Positions 38,333-47,659 of a stretch of 64,000 nt of DNA are shown one piece after another (positions within the stretch are counted from its first letter, which is position 1; the number at the start of each line of letters is the position of its first letter). The stretch is from Acinetobacter sp. GSS19 (GTDB taxonomy: Bacteria; Pseudomonadota; Gammaproteobacteria; Pseudomonadales; Moraxellaceae). Under the pieces are notes generated by a model that saw only the letters and a list, made by a program, of their open reading frames with translations, was not told the origin of the DNA and searched no databases. The position numbers and the translations under genes were made by a program. Location of the stretch: contig NZ_CP117520.1 of NCBI RefSeq assembly GCF_028621895.1, positions 1,178,001-1,242,000 on the forward strand, written 5' to 3'.

Positions 38333-39334
38333 TTAATTTTCCAGAATATGGATGGTTGCTGTACGACCAGAAACGAAAGCGAGCTGATTCGTAGGCATTT
38401 CATCCAACATAATTTTGACCGGCACACGTTGTGCTAGACGTACCCAGCTAAAAGTAGGATTTACATTCGCCAGTAGATTTGAACTGCTGGAGCGTTCACG
38501 GTCTTCAATGCCTGAGGCAATTCCCTGCACATGGCCCTTAAGCTTTTGTGCATCCCCCATCAGTTCAACCGTTGCAGGTGCACCGACATGAATCTTATTC
38601 AGTTTGGTTTCTTCAAAATATCCCACGATATAAAGCTGCTTGCGATCCACTAAAGCAGCTACTGCCTGCCCGGTCTTCACATAATGCCCCACTCGCAAGT
38701 CAAAATTCGATAAAGTACCATCGGCCGGTGCGCTCACTTCCGAACGCTGCAAATTTAAACGTGCCATATTCAAATGACTCTGGGCTACCTCAACCAGAGC
38801 TTGGTTCTGCATAACATTGGCTTTCGCCTGCTCAATGGAAGCCTGTAACTGTTTATGTTCTGCATGGCTTTGTTCAAGGTTCGCAAAGACTTGATCCTGC
38901 TCTTGTTTGGAGATTGCACCTTGCATCAAATTACTGTATCGGGTCGCGGTTTGTTCTGCTAGATGCAGATTGGCAGCAGACTTCACCAAATTAGCTTTGG
39001 CAGCTAGCAAGCTGGCTTGTGCCTGTGCCAGTCCCGCCTTGGCCTTGCCTAAATCAGACTTGGCTTGTTCAACATCGAGTGCTTGACGTGCAACATCAAT
39101 TTTAAAGAGCACCTGTCCTTTTTTCACCGTCTGGTTATCCTGTACCAGCACCTGTGTGACCAGACCGGAAATATCTGATGAAACTTGAACAACATCCCCT
39201 CTTACCCGGCCATCACGCGTCCATGGCGCTGCATTGTAGTAATTCCATAAATGCACAATCGTGTAAACTGCGATCAAAATCGCTAGCATCAACACCACTG
39301 GGCGGATGACTTTTCGCACATCAAATGCATTCAT
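38333..39334 (-). CDS. HlyD-family periplasmic adaptor of an aromatic-acid efflux system (AaeA-like)
   Basis: About 333 residues. One N-terminal membrane helix (residues about 10-30), a biotinyl-lipoyl-like domain (VQVSSDISGLVTQVLVQDNQTVKKGQVLFKID), a long alpha-helical hairpin rich in Ala and Gln (80-190), and a second lipoyl half with SEVSAPADGTLSNFDLRVGHYV. It links the inner-membrane FUSC protein to the envelope exterior. Last gene of a three-gene operon; ATG 39334 is preferred over the GTG three codons upstream. Confidence 0.87.
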   Translation of the reverse strand: MNAFDVRKVIRPVVLMLAILIAVYTIVHLWNYYNAAPWTRDGRVRGDVVQVSSDISGLVTQVLVQDNQTVKKGQVLFKIDVARQALDVEQAKSDLGKAKAGLAQAQASLLAAKANLVKSAANLHLAEQTATRYSNLMQGAISKQEQDQVFANLEQSHAEHKQLQASIEQAKANVMQNQALVEVAQSHLNMARLNLQRSEVSAPADGTLSNFDLRVGHYVKTGQAVAALVDRKQLYIVGYFEETKLNKIHVGAPATVELMGDAQKLKGHVQGIASGIEDRERSSSSNLLANVNPTFSWVRLAQRVPVKIMLDEMPTNQLAFVSGRTATIHILEN

Positions 39335-39378
39335 GTAATTCACTTTTGCCGTACCTTTTTAATGATCCGATTAAAAAA

Positions 39379-39585
39379 TTAAGCCCAACACCACAGAAAT
39401 AGCCAATGCATAAATAGCAGTAGCATCATGTAAAAACACAGGTTGAAAATACTGGGGACGGCAATCCAGCCGTCCATCATCCATCGATGTGTGAATCGAG
39501 TACATAGCCTGAATAGTCCATAGGCGAAAATGGCCTGTACCAGTAGAATAGGCACATAAATGCCATAAATATTGACTTCACTCAT
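39379..39585 (-). CDS. DUF1656 small membrane protein (AaeX-like)
   Basis: A 68-residue protein with two hydrophobic helices. Starts MSEVNIYGIYVPILLVQAIFAYGLFRL, the DUF1656 pattern found between FUSC and HlyD genes in aromatic-acid efflux operons. Its start overlaps the FUSC stop by 8 bases, so it is translationally coupled. Confidence 0.8.
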   Translation of the reverse strand: MSEVNIYGIYVPILLVQAIFAYGLFRLCTRFTHRWMMDGWIAVPSIFNLCFYMMLLLFMHWLFLWCWA

Positions 39586-41653
39586 GTGACGCGGTCTGCC
39601 CGGTTGTATGCACATGACCGATACTTGCCCGAATATTATTCAGTGAAATTAGTAGGCGTTGTCTGAAATGGAGATCTTGAATTTCATTCGCCTGTGTCTG
39701 CAAAACGTCCATTTGCTGTTGCAGCGCAGGATTAAAGCTTGCAGCTTGTCCCAAATGATTTTCATGCGTCCGGAAGTATTCATCGAGGTTTTGCTGCAGC
39801 AGATTGAGCTGCTGTTTCAGTGGGTCACCCTCCGGAAGTTGCAGCATCAGTTCCTGCAAACGAACCAAATCCACAATGGCACTGCTCTCGATCAATGCAT
39901 TCTGGATTGCGATTTTAAGCGTGGGTGCCTGTACAGCTTTGCTATTCATGATCCCGACCCGATCCAGCATACTACGCAGGTGAACTTTAAAATCTGTCCC
40001 ATAAGCCAGGTAAATGGCCTGTCGTAATGCACGGTAATGTAAAGCCAAAATACGGGAAGCACTGGTATCCGGGGACATCGCCCGAACCAGGTCAATCACA
40101 ATCAAGGAGGTGATTACTCCCAAAATCATCGCAATAGAACTGTCCAGATATGCCACAGTATCAATGCTATATCTATTGTGTAAATTTAATCCCATCATGG
40201 TATTAATGCCTAATACCATTCCTACAGGCATTAAGATTGGATTCGCCATCATGCTGACTGCGATCAATATGAGCGGACAGAGCACCAATGCCAGCTGCCA
40301 AAAATCCGTCACATACGGAAAAATGCCAAAGGCATAGATGAACCCCAATCCTGCTGAAATCAGGCTCCAGACGATAAAGATCCGTAGCACGGGCACGGGA
40401 TTATCTAAAGCGGTCAATATACAGGCGGTAATTACCCCCATTTGTGCCATCATGTAACCGGCTTTCCAACCCGATAGAATCCATGCGGCTGTGACTATTA
40501 GGGTAATCAAGGTTGCACTCACACCGCCCCGTACCGCAACCCCATAATCACGGTGCAGGCTTGGATAATCTGTTGTGAGCGTCGTAATGCTGGCAGGAAT
40601 TTCCTTGTTACCTTGTTGGATACACTGCCAGATCAACTTGACTGCCATAATATTGGCCATAAAATGCCGGATATCCATTTTTAGCGCAGCAACCACCACC
40701 TGCTGTTCTGGAGTGACGGCTGCCATCAACGCATCGAAATCAGTGTCGAATCCAGATGGATACTGCTGTAGATCATCCTCTCTAAGTGGCTGTTCCTGCT
40801 TGATTAATAGCAGAACACGCTGCTTAATCTGTTGCAATTCGAGCGCTATGCTCTCCTGCTGCATTTGTTGTAATTGCCTGATCCGCTGTGACAACGCCAC
40901 CAAATTTGCCACCACCAGTGACATTTGGTGCAACATTTCCTGTAGCGGTTTAGTCATGCCTTTCAGTTCGCCTTTTTCATAGGTTAAATGTACCGTCAAG
41001 GTATGAATATCCGCGGTATCACGAGTCATCACAGATAGAATCTGCGCATAACGTTCTGGAGTTTCTTCCCCATTCAGCAGATTCTCGAATACATTTTCAA
41101 GATCGTTCAGGGCTTTGTTGACCCTTTGTCTGATAACGGCCCCCAGATGAACCGGAAAGAAGCTAGCTGAAACCACAGCACTGGAGATCACTCCCACTGA
41201 AATTTCCAGTACCCGAGCCAGAGCAATGTCAAAAATACTGTATGTTTCAATCGAAGCAATGGCATTAAAGATAATCAGGACGGTGGAATAGCCTGCAAGC
41301 ATGAAGACATAACTTCGTGGTGTACGATCAAGTAATGAGACATAGAGTGCGAACCCTACCCACAATGCCAATACCAGCGTAAATATCCAAGGGGTATTCA
41401 GGAGATATGGCATCAGTAACACGGCAACTAATGCCCCGGCTATGGTTCCGAGCAAGCGGTAGACACATTTTGATGACACCATGCCGGAATAGGGACTGGC
41501 AATAATCAGTACTGTTCCAATGGACCACATCGGGTTGACCAAGTTCAGTTCAAACGAGATGAAAAGTGCCAACATCGCGGCAACAAAAGTCTTGCACGCA
41601 AAAATCAGGTCAAGTCGGCTCGGTCTAAAAGCCAACAAGGGTTGAAATAACAT
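39578..41653 (-). CDS. FUSC-family inner-membrane efflux protein (AaeB-like)
   Basis: About 691 residues with two blocks of five to six hydrophobic helices (about 15-170 and 365-510), each followed by a cytoplasmic helical domain. The start FQPLLAFRPSRLDLIFACKTFVAAMLALFISFELNLVNPMWS is typical of the AaeB/FUSC family that exports hydroxybenzoic and related aromatic acids. First gene of the operon with DUF1656 and HlyD genes, divergent from an IclR gene. ATG 41653 with GAGA upstream is preferred to GTG 41659. Confidence 0.88.
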   Translation of the reverse strand: MLFQPLLAFRPSRLDLIFACKTFVAAMLALFISFELNLVNPMWSIGTVLIIASPYSGMVSSKCVYRLLGTIAGALVAVLLMPYLLNTPWIFTLVLALWVGFALYVSLLDRTPRSYVFMLAGYSTVLIIFNAIASIETYSIFDIALARVLEISVGVISSAVVSASFFPVHLGAVIRQRVNKALNDLENVFENLLNGEETPERYAQILSVMTRDTADIHTLTVHLTYEKGELKGMTKPLQEMLHQMSLVVANLVALSQRIRQLQQMQQESIALELQQIKQRVLLLIKQEQPLREDDLQQYPSGFDTDFDALMAAVTPEQQVVVAALKMDIRHFMANIMAVKLIWQCIQQGNKEIPASITTLTTDYPSLHRDYGVAVRGGVSATLITLIVTAAWILSGWKAGYMMAQMGVITACILTALDNPVPVLRIFIVWSLISAGLGFIYAFGIFPYVTDFWQLALVLCPLILIAVSMMANPILMPVGMVLGINTMMGLNLHNRYSIDTVAYLDSSIAMILGVITSLIVIDLVRAMSPDTSASRILALHYRALRQAIYLAYGTDFKVHLRSMLDRVGIMNSKAVQAPTLKIAIQNALIESSAIVDLVRLQELMLQLPEGDPLKQQLNLLQQNLDEYFRTHENHLGQAASFNPALQQQMDVLQTQANEIQDLHFRQRLLISLNNIRASIGHVHTTGQTASHE

Positions 41654-41834
41654 GGGCACGTCTCAAATTTGTACTCGGCCGTGAGATTTCACGACACATG
41701 CACTATCCACGATCGCCGTGATGCGGTTTATATCGTTGATGTAAATCGTACTGATCAGGAGTTTTTCTGATGATGAGCGGTTACAAACGATCCACTCATA
41801 TAGCACAGATTTCTTAAGGAAATAAAAAATTAAA

Positions 41835-41846
41835 TTATCTAGATAA
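41835..41846. promoter_or_regulatory. palindrome in the FUSC/IclR divergent region
   Basis: TTATCTAGATAA, a perfect 12-base palindrome, about 180 bases upstream of the FUSC gene. Candidate binding site for the adjacent IclR protein. Confidence 0.35.
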
Positions 41847-41894
41847 GAAACTGCGCAGGCAATTTACCTAAAACTTAGCTTTTTAGTCAAGTTA

Positions 41895-41915
41895 AATTAT
41901 CTTAATTTGATAATT
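41895..41915. promoter_or_regulatory. second palindrome in the FUSC/IclR divergent region
   Basis: AATTATC-7 nt-GATAATT, perfect 7-bp arms. It shares the ATTATC element with the palindrome at 41835, which suggests a repeated operator. The remaining part of the 440-base region (41654-42095) shows no ORF. Confidence 0.35.
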
Positions 41916-42095
41916 AAGCACATTTTTTATTAGGTAATAAGGCTATTGTTTAGATATTTTCTCAGATCCGTATTGTCTATCCTGAGTTTAGCGCTCACCT
42001 GTACAGACGAAAATCTGCACTTTACTGCCTCTTTTCTGCTATAAGACAGGGTATTGAAAAGGATTTCATATTGTTAAGGGAGTAAATCACGCATC

Positions 42096-42908
42096 ATGGC
42101 CATTTCGAGTTTTGCTAAGATTCTGACTGTCCTGGATTTATTCTCAGTTACACGCCCCATCATCAATGTCGAGACCATTTGCGATGAACTAGGCTTGTCC
42201 AAACCCACTGCCTATCGTTATCTCAAGGAACTGGTTTCAGCCAATATCTTGAGACGTATTAGTGGAACGTCAGGTGATTACACGCTGGGCCCAAAGATTG
42301 CAATTTTAGATTACATTTCCCGTACGACCGACCCGTTGGTTCAGATCAGTATTCCTTTTATGCAAACCATCGTGGAACGTACCGAACTCAGTTGTCTGAT
42401 TACCTATCTGAACCATGATTCCTGCATTGATCTGCACCATGAACTGTTCGAACCATTTGATGTTGGCACTTATGGTCGTGGCTGCCCAAGACCAGTCTAT
42501 ATTGGTTCATCGGCAAAGGTGATTTTGGCCCATTTGCCTAAACAAAAAATCCGCGACTACTATAGCCGTTTTGCCACTCAACTCGCAGAACTAGACTTTG
42601 CCATCGATGAAACCGGTTTTTTACAACAGATGAAAAAAATCAAAAAACAGGGCTACTACCTGTCAGAAGGTGAACTAGACCCCAATATTTGCGGACTGTC
42701 TGTGCCTATTTGTTTTTCTAATAAAGAGGTTCCTTTGGCGCTGACCGTACTCGGTTCAAAAAACCGTTTTGAATTTATCAATGTGGACAAAGTGATTGGT
42801 ATGTTGCAAACAAGTGCTCATCAGATCGAACAGAGTTTTGCAGGCATCTCCGAAAGTCAGCATGATGGGATAAGCACAGAAGTGTTTAGGTCGGCTTCAA
42901 GAGAGTGA
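42096..42908 (+). CDS. IclR-family regulator
   Basis: A 270-residue regulator. HTH at residues 20-60 (VETICDELGLSKPTAYRYLKELVSANILRR), effector domain from about 85, with the family segments GSSAKVILAHLPKQKIRDYY and GYYLSEGELDPNICGLSVPIC. Divergent from the FUSC-DUF1656-HlyD operon, which it most likely controls in response to an aromatic compound; the enterobacterial aaeXAB genes use a LysR protein instead. Confidence 0.87.
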   Translation: MAISSFAKILTVLDLFSVTRPIINVETICDELGLSKPTAYRYLKELVSANILRRISGTSGDYTLGPKIAILDYISRTTDPLVQISIPFMQTIVERTELSCLITYLNHDSCIDLHHELFEPFDVGTYGRGCPRPVYIGSSAKVILAHLPKQKIRDYYSRFATQLAELDFAIDETGFLQQMKKIKKQGYYLSEGELDPNICGLSVPICFSNKEVPLALTVLGSKNRFEFINVDKVIGMLQTSAHQIEQSFAGISESQHDGISTEVFRSASRE

Positions 42909-42958
42909 TGAAATCATCTCAAATCATTGAGCTGAACTTATCGTTTTTGAAATTCCCT

Positions 42959-43243
42959 TTATAGCGTTTCATGATCAAAGAACGCCAAGAAAAGAAGAAT
43001 CACGCCCATCAAAAGGTAGGGACATAAATATAAGGCAATTGCTGCAAGCCACGCCCAATCCCATCCGTAATGTGCACCAAGAACACCAAAGATCGTACCC
43101 ACAATAGGAATGCCGGCTGTAATCAATGCAACGATGAGCCCTAATAGGCTATTCCATTCAAGAACATCATGAAAATAACTATAGATCGCAAAAAATTGCG
43201 TAATGGTAATGATCCAGTACCCTATAAATTTAATGAGTTTCAT
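42959..43243 (-). CDS. small membrane protein of unknown function
   Basis: A 94-residue protein with three hydrophobic segments (about 5-22, 28-55 and 60-88). I do not recognise a family. AGGGAATC lies just before the ATG, which supports it being real. It follows the cytochrome b561-like gene on the same strand by about 100 bases. Confidence 0.6.
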   Translation of the reverse strand: MKLIKFIGYWIITITQFFAIYSYFHDVLEWNSLLGLIVALITAGIPIVGTIFGVLGAHYGWDWAWLAAIALYLCPYLLMGVILLFLAFFDHETL

Positions 43244-43284
43244 GATTCCCTGTATCCTCCAGAGTTTTCTATTGCATCGAGCAA

Positions 43285-43309
43285 TCCAGCATCCTTGAGC
43301 AATGCTGGA
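43285..43309 (-). terminator. weak hairpin between the cytochrome b and small membrane protein genes
   Basis: TCCAGCAT and ATGCTGGA, perfect 8-bp arms, 9-nt loop, no T-run. May reduce read-through from the cytochrome gene. Confidence 0.35.
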
Positions 43310-43346
43310 CTGTAGCCAAATTTATCTGTGCTGTTTTTACGAGGCC

Positions 43347-43958
43347 TTAGTTGAAATACCAAAACCAGAAAGTTAGCAAGATGCCCAATGAAAGGATTAG
43401 AGAAAACAGCGTGAACCATGAATGTGACTCATGCCCCCAAAACATACGCTTTGCCAGTAATTTTTTGAGAACAACACTATTTAAGATCAGGAAGGCAAGA
43501 TGTAGCAATACACTAGCCAACAACAGATTTACAAAGAGTTCATGCACTTCTTCTAAAGTATGGCTGTGGGTGTAGTCTGTTAAATAGCCTGCCAGTACAG
43601 TTAATGGCATTACACAAAAAAGACCCAGTATGCTCAGCTGAAATAGGCTAGAAGTGGCCGATTTCAAAAACGTTGCAGAAAACCATGACCGCGGTTGCGC
43701 CCAATGACGTTGCACAAACTGCTTGATAATATGAAATCGACGTCCCCCTCCAGCAGGCTGAGTATGTGCGAATCGTGGGGCAAAAAACTGCCATAAAATC
43801 CTTAAAGTCAGTGCAATCGCAAGCGTATAGCCAAATGCCATATGCACGTGATGCCATTCTTCTTCCTCCCCAGTGAGATAAGCTCCAGCAAAACTCAAAA
43901 TAAGCACAAGATGCAGGAATCGAACCAGTAAATCAGTAGATATCACTTTATTTGGAGT
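43347..43958 (-). CDS. cytochrome b561/b-type membrane protein
   Basis: About 203 residues with four to five membrane helices. Pattern VRFLHLVLILSFAGAYLTGEEEEWHHVHMAFGYTLAIALTLRILWQFFAPR is that of the cytochrome b/b6-like family with heme-ligand His residues (LHL, HMAF, and later HELFVNLLLASVLLHLAF). Likely carries electrons in the inner membrane. Partner unknown; the divergent neighbour is a rhodanese. The start at 43958 has GAAGG upstream; the frame extends to 44003 without a ribosome site. Confidence 0.8.
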   Translation of the reverse strand, partial: TPNKVISTDLLVRFLHLVLILSFAGAYLTGEEEEWHHVHMAFGYTLAIALTLRILWQFFAPRFAHTQPAGGGRRFHIIKQFVQRHWAQPRSWFSATFLKSATSSLFQLSILGLFCVMPLTVLAGYLTDYTHSHTLEEVHELFVNLLLASVLLHLAFLILNSVVLKKLLAKRMFWGHESHSWFTLFSLILSLGILLTFWFWYFN

Positions 43959-44220
43959 CATACGAAACCTTCTATAGACTGTATTTGCGTTGCAGAATAG
44001 CAACCCAAGATGAGTTGAATCTGAAGATACAATCTACGAGGTCAGGTTCATGATGCTTTTATTTATTAATAGGTTTTGGCTATTTATGTTTAATTTCAAT
44101 CTTCAATACCTTTGATCTCATCGAGATATTGAAAAGAAATCGAAAGCCTTTTTACAATAAGCCAGTTTATGTAGCGTATTATAAAAACAATAACTCAAGA
44201 TCATAATAATGAGGTGTAGC

Positions 44221-44628
44221 ATGAAGACCCCAGATCAACTAATTTCTGAAGCGAAAAATCAAATCGTGGAAATTTCTGTGGAAAAACTCTATGAAGAATA
44301 TTTAAAACATCCTGATCTCATTTTGATAGATGTTCGCGAGCCCGAAGAATATCAAGCCGCATCAATAGATCGTGCAGTAAATTTTCCACGAGGAATGTTA
44401 GAGATGAAAATTGCTCAACACCCTGTGGTCAATCACCACTGTGACCTTGAACTGGCTTTAAAGGAATTATCAGAGAAAAATATTTATTTGATTTGTGGTA
44501 CAGGAGCTCGTTCCTCTTTGGCCACGCTCGCTCTGCAAAATATGGGGTTTATGAAACTTTATTCAGTTCAAGGAGGAATGCAAGCCTGGATTGCAGCAGG
44601 TTTACCCACTATTTCATATTTAAACTAA
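44221..44628 (+). CDS. rhodanese-domain protein
   Basis: A 135-residue single rhodanese domain. DLILIDVREPEEYQAASIDRAVNFPRGMLEM is the N-terminal signature, and the active-site loop is ICGTGARSS with Cys92 as nucleophile. Probably transfers sulfane sulfur or carries persulfide. Cytoplasmic. GAGGTG precedes the chosen ATG; the earlier in-frame ATG at 44209 has no good site. Confidence 0.87.
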   Translation: MKTPDQLISEAKNQIVEISVEKLYEEYLKHPDLILIDVREPEEYQAASIDRAVNFPRGMLEMKIAQHPVVNHHCDLELALKELSEKNIYLICGTGARSSLATLALQNMGFMKLYSVQGGMQAWIAAGLPTISYLN

Positions 44629-44832
44629 CGTCTCTACAGCATTAAATAAACATAGCCATATTGATTCGTGAGGTTTGATTATCACTTTTCCTCTAAAAGT
44701 CTAGATTTCTCACTGTCTAACAGTTGTGCACTTATTTTATTCAGCTTGAGTAGCGATCTTAAGATTCAGCTCATCTACATTTGATTAAATTTTTGCATGG
44801 AAAGATAGATTCTTTGTTTTGAGGAGAGAAAG

Positions 44833-45183
44833 ATGCAAGCATGCAAACAGGTGATTTTAGCCATGAGTTTAGGCCTGACCTCGATGATGGCGCTAGCGGA
44901 TCAACACCATTCCCCTGCCAACACGATAACAACTGTCAAACAGGCATTCACTGCAAATAATGATACTCCAGTACGTTTGACGGGTTATATCGTTAAAGCG
45001 ATGGGTGATGAAAAATATCAATTCCGTGATGATACGGGTTTGATCACGGTTGATATTGATATTGATAAATTGCAGGGTCAGTCACTTTCAGCAAAAAATA
45101 AAATTACGATCCATGGTGAAGTCGACATTGATCATAAGCCACGTAAGCAGGTGGAAATTGAGGTAGATCAGATCAAATTCTAA
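44833..45183 (+). CDS. YgiW/BOF-family periplasmic stress protein
   Basis: A 116-residue protein with signal peptide (about residues 1-22, ending MMALADQ) and an OB-fold of the bacterial BOF (DUF388) family: TVKQAFTANNDTPVRLTGYIVKAMGDEKYQFRDDTGLITVDID. In E. coli ygiW lies upstream of qseBC, and here too it precedes a response regulator and sensor pair. GAGGAGAG precedes the ATG. Confidence 0.87.
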   Translation: MQACKQVILAMSLGLTSMMALADQHHSPANTITTVKQAFTANNDTPVRLTGYIVKAMGDEKYQFRDDTGLITVDIDIDKLQGQSLSAKNKITIHGEVDIDHKPRKQVEIEVDQIKF

Positions 45184-45196
45184 GGATTAAGTCTTT

Positions 45197-45228
45197 AAAA
45201 ACCACATATTTTTTATGTGGTTTTTATT
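45197..45228 (+). terminator. terminator after the ygiW-like gene
   Basis: AAAAACCACATA/TATGTGGTTTTT around a TTTTT loop. It stands between the ygiW-like gene and the regulator gene, so part of the transcription probably stops here. Confidence 0.8.
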
Positions 45229-45285
45229 TCTTTTTTCTGAGGCTCAACTATAGTCAAATAAATGACCTCATGACTGAGTAAGCGA

Positions 45286-45945
45286 ATGCGTATTTTACTT
45301 GCAGAAGATGATCATTCTCAGGCTGAAAGCATTAAAACCTGGCTTGAAATGGATGGTTATAATGTAGATTGGGTTGAGCGCGGAGACCATGCGCTGTTGG
45401 CGATTGAGCAGCACAGCTATGATTGTATATTACTTGATCGTGGTTTACCCAAAACCACGGGTGATGAGATTTTAACAGCCTTAAGGACAAAAGAATTCGC
45501 CACCCCTGTCATTTTTCTGACCGCACGTGACAGTATTAATGACCGCGTCGAAGGTCTAGATTTGGGTGCAAATGATTATCTGATTAAACCTTTTAGCTTA
45601 GAAGAGCTATCCGCACGAGTCCGTACACAATTGCGCCGTCAGCAAAGCAACACTGGACAGCAACTGAGTTTTGCGAATTTAAGATTGGATCCACACGCTA
45701 AAACTCTGATGAAAGATAAGGACGTCATCAACTTAACGTCTAAAGAGTTTCAGATTTTATATAAACTCATGCAAAAGCCAGATCATGTCATCACCCGAGA
45801 TCAACTAGAGGAATCGTTATATGCTTGGGGAGATGAAATTGAAAGCAATGCCATTGAAGTCTTTATTTATCAATTACGCAAAAAAATAGGCAGTCAATAT
45901 ATTAAAACGATTCGTGGACTGGGTTATCGGATGAGTCAAAACTAA
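45286..45945 (+). CDS. OmpR/PhoB-family response regulator (QseB/PmrA-like)
   Basis: A 219-residue regulator. Receiver with the acidic pocket EDD (residues 7-9), phospho-acceptor Asp51 (CILLDRGLP) and the Lys of YLIKPFS; then a winged helix C-terminal domain (LTSKEFQILYKLMQKPDHVITRDQLEESLY and IRGLGYRM). Closest in style to QseB/PmrA. Cognate to the histidine kinase starting at the next base. Confidence 0.9.
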   Translation: MRILLAEDDHSQAESIKTWLEMDGYNVDWVERGDHALLAIEQHSYDCILLDRGLPKTTGDEILTALRTKEFATPVIFLTARDSINDRVEGLDLGANDYLIKPFSLEELSARVRTQLRRQQSNTGQQLSFANLRLDPHAKTLMKDKDVINLTSKEFQILYKLMQKPDHVITRDQLEESLYAWGDEIESNAIEVFIYQLRKKIGSQYIKTIRGLGYRMSQN

Positions 45946-47301
45946 ATGACAGCGGTTGTTTCATTACAAACGAAATTAATCAAGACTTCACTGCTCAGCT
46001 CAATTGTGGCTGGGATTTTGGCATTACTTATTTTCATCGGTATTTCCTGGTATCAAACCACGGAAACACAGGATGAAATCATGCATGAAGTGGCCGGTAT
46101 GTTACTCATCAAAAGCATACAGTTGGGCACAGAACAATCTGTAGATGAATTAAGTGATGAGTTTGAGATCCAATACCGCCTGAGTTCACCAAACCAGTTG
46201 ATAACACAATCCGAGCATTTCGAATTTGATACCCAGCAAACCACATGGAATTTGGGTTTTAACTCTACTTATGGTTTGGTCTGGCAGCAGCACCAATTAT
46301 GGCGAACTTATCATGAAAATCGTCCAGAAGTCGGTATGAGCGTTCTGCTGGTACAACCGATGGGTGAACGTTTTCAGGTCGTTGGAAACAGTATCGCCGG
46401 TTATAGTTTGGTGCTGTTAGTCTTGTGGTTAATACAGTGGTTAATTTTACATTTTGCGATACGACGTCATTTTAGAACCTTGCAGCAACTATCCAATAAT
46501 ATTTCCTGTAAAGGGATCGAGGATTTATCACCGATTCAGACACCCTCGCCCGTTTTTAAAGAATTGCAACCGATCCTATTGCAATTAAATCAATTGCTCA
46601 CACGCCTGAAAGATTCCTTGATTGCCGAGCAGCGCTTCACCGCAGATGCATCCCATGAATTACGTTCGCCGTTATCTGCCATTCAAATGCGTTTACAAGT
46701 TTTGAAACGTAAGTATCCTGAAATGGCACAGGATTTTATTCCTGTTCAGCAGGATGTTAGCCGTGGCGTGCAGGTGTTGGAGAATTTATTGCTTCTGGCC
46801 CGTTTGGACCCCGCCCATGCTGATCAGTTGCCTAGAACTGAGCTATTTCTTGACACCGTTTTTCAAGACGTGCTGCAAGCTTTACAGCCTTTTTCTCAAC
46901 AAAAATTAGTGATGATCCAGGTCGATATAACTGCTGGATTATCTGTTCAGGTAAATGAGCAACTCTTTTTCACATGTATACGCAATCTTGTTGATAATGC
47001 TATTCGTTATGCAACACACCAAGGGCAAGTGCTGATCTATGCTGAACAGCAGGCGGATACCGTCGAAATCAGCATTGAAAATAGTGGTTCAGGAATCAGT
47101 GATGAGGTATTACAACGTTTAGGAGAACGTTTTTATCGGGCACTCGGGACACAGACTCAAGGATCTGGTTTGGGACTATCGATCTGTAAAAAAATTATTG
47201 AATTACATAAAGGCAAAATCAGCTTTGAACCCTCCAAGCTCGGTGGTCTGAAAGTTTCTCTTCGACTTCCCAACTTACTTGATCGTCAGGAGACAATATG
47301 A
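45946..47301 (+). CDS. sensor histidine kinase (QseC/PmrB-like)
   Basis: A 451-residue inner-membrane kinase. Membrane helices near 15-35 and 150-172 frame a 115-residue periplasmic sensor. The H-box is FTADASHELRSPLSAIQ with His237; the ATP-binding part shows NLVDNAIRYA (N-box), SGSGISDEVL (G1) and GSGLGLSICKKIIELHKG (G2). It begins directly after the response regulator stop. Signal unknown. Confidence 0.9.
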   Translation: MTAVVSLQTKLIKTSLLSSIVAGILALLIFIGISWYQTTETQDEIMHEVAGMLLIKSIQLGTEQSVDELSDEFEIQYRLSSPNQLITQSEHFEFDTQQTTWNLGFNSTYGLVWQQHQLWRTYHENRPEVGMSVLLVQPMGERFQVVGNSIAGYSLVLLVLWLIQWLILHFAIRRHFRTLQQLSNNISCKGIEDLSPIQTPSPVFKELQPILLQLNQLLTRLKDSLIAEQRFTADASHELRSPLSAIQMRLQVLKRKYPEMAQDFIPVQQDVSRGVQVLENLLLLARLDPAHADQLPRTELFLDTVFQDVLQALQPFSQQKLVMIQVDITAGLSVQVNEQLFFTCIRNLVDNAIRYATHQGQVLIYAEQQADTVEISIENSGSGISDEVLQRLGERFYRALGTQTQGSGLGLSICKKIIELHKGKISFEPSKLGGLKVSLRLPNLLDRQETI

Positions 47302-47659
47302 CGAACCGTGAATTTGGATGTTTTGACACAACATCTCCAGCCCAGACTCTAAGAGAAAATTCCACTTTTAGTTCCTCTGATTTTTAGAGGGATTATCCTG
47401 TGAATTTAAGCTGAGAATATTTTTGGCTACAGGCAGTTGATCACTCAAAATAGTAAGCCTTACCTAGTGTGCATAAAATTCCTGTTGAACATGAGAGTAA
47501 ATATAAACTGCGATTGATTGTTGGATCTTTATTCTATAATAAAGCGCTGCTTAAAGGATTTTTCTGTCTCTTTTTGAATGGAACGATGAGATTCAGTAGC
47601 TGGATTAAAGATTCCCACTTACAATTGGACTGAATTGAAAAACTGGTGATAGTTAAAAT
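47302..47659. other. intergenic region before the riboflavin-synthase-like gene
   Basis: 358 AT-rich bases. I looked for an FMN riboswitch and did not find its conserved core. No ORF. Confidence 0.45.

Noticed and set aside
47302..47659. An FMN riboswitch before the riboflavin-synthase-like gene
   Set aside because: None of the conserved RFN segments can be seen.
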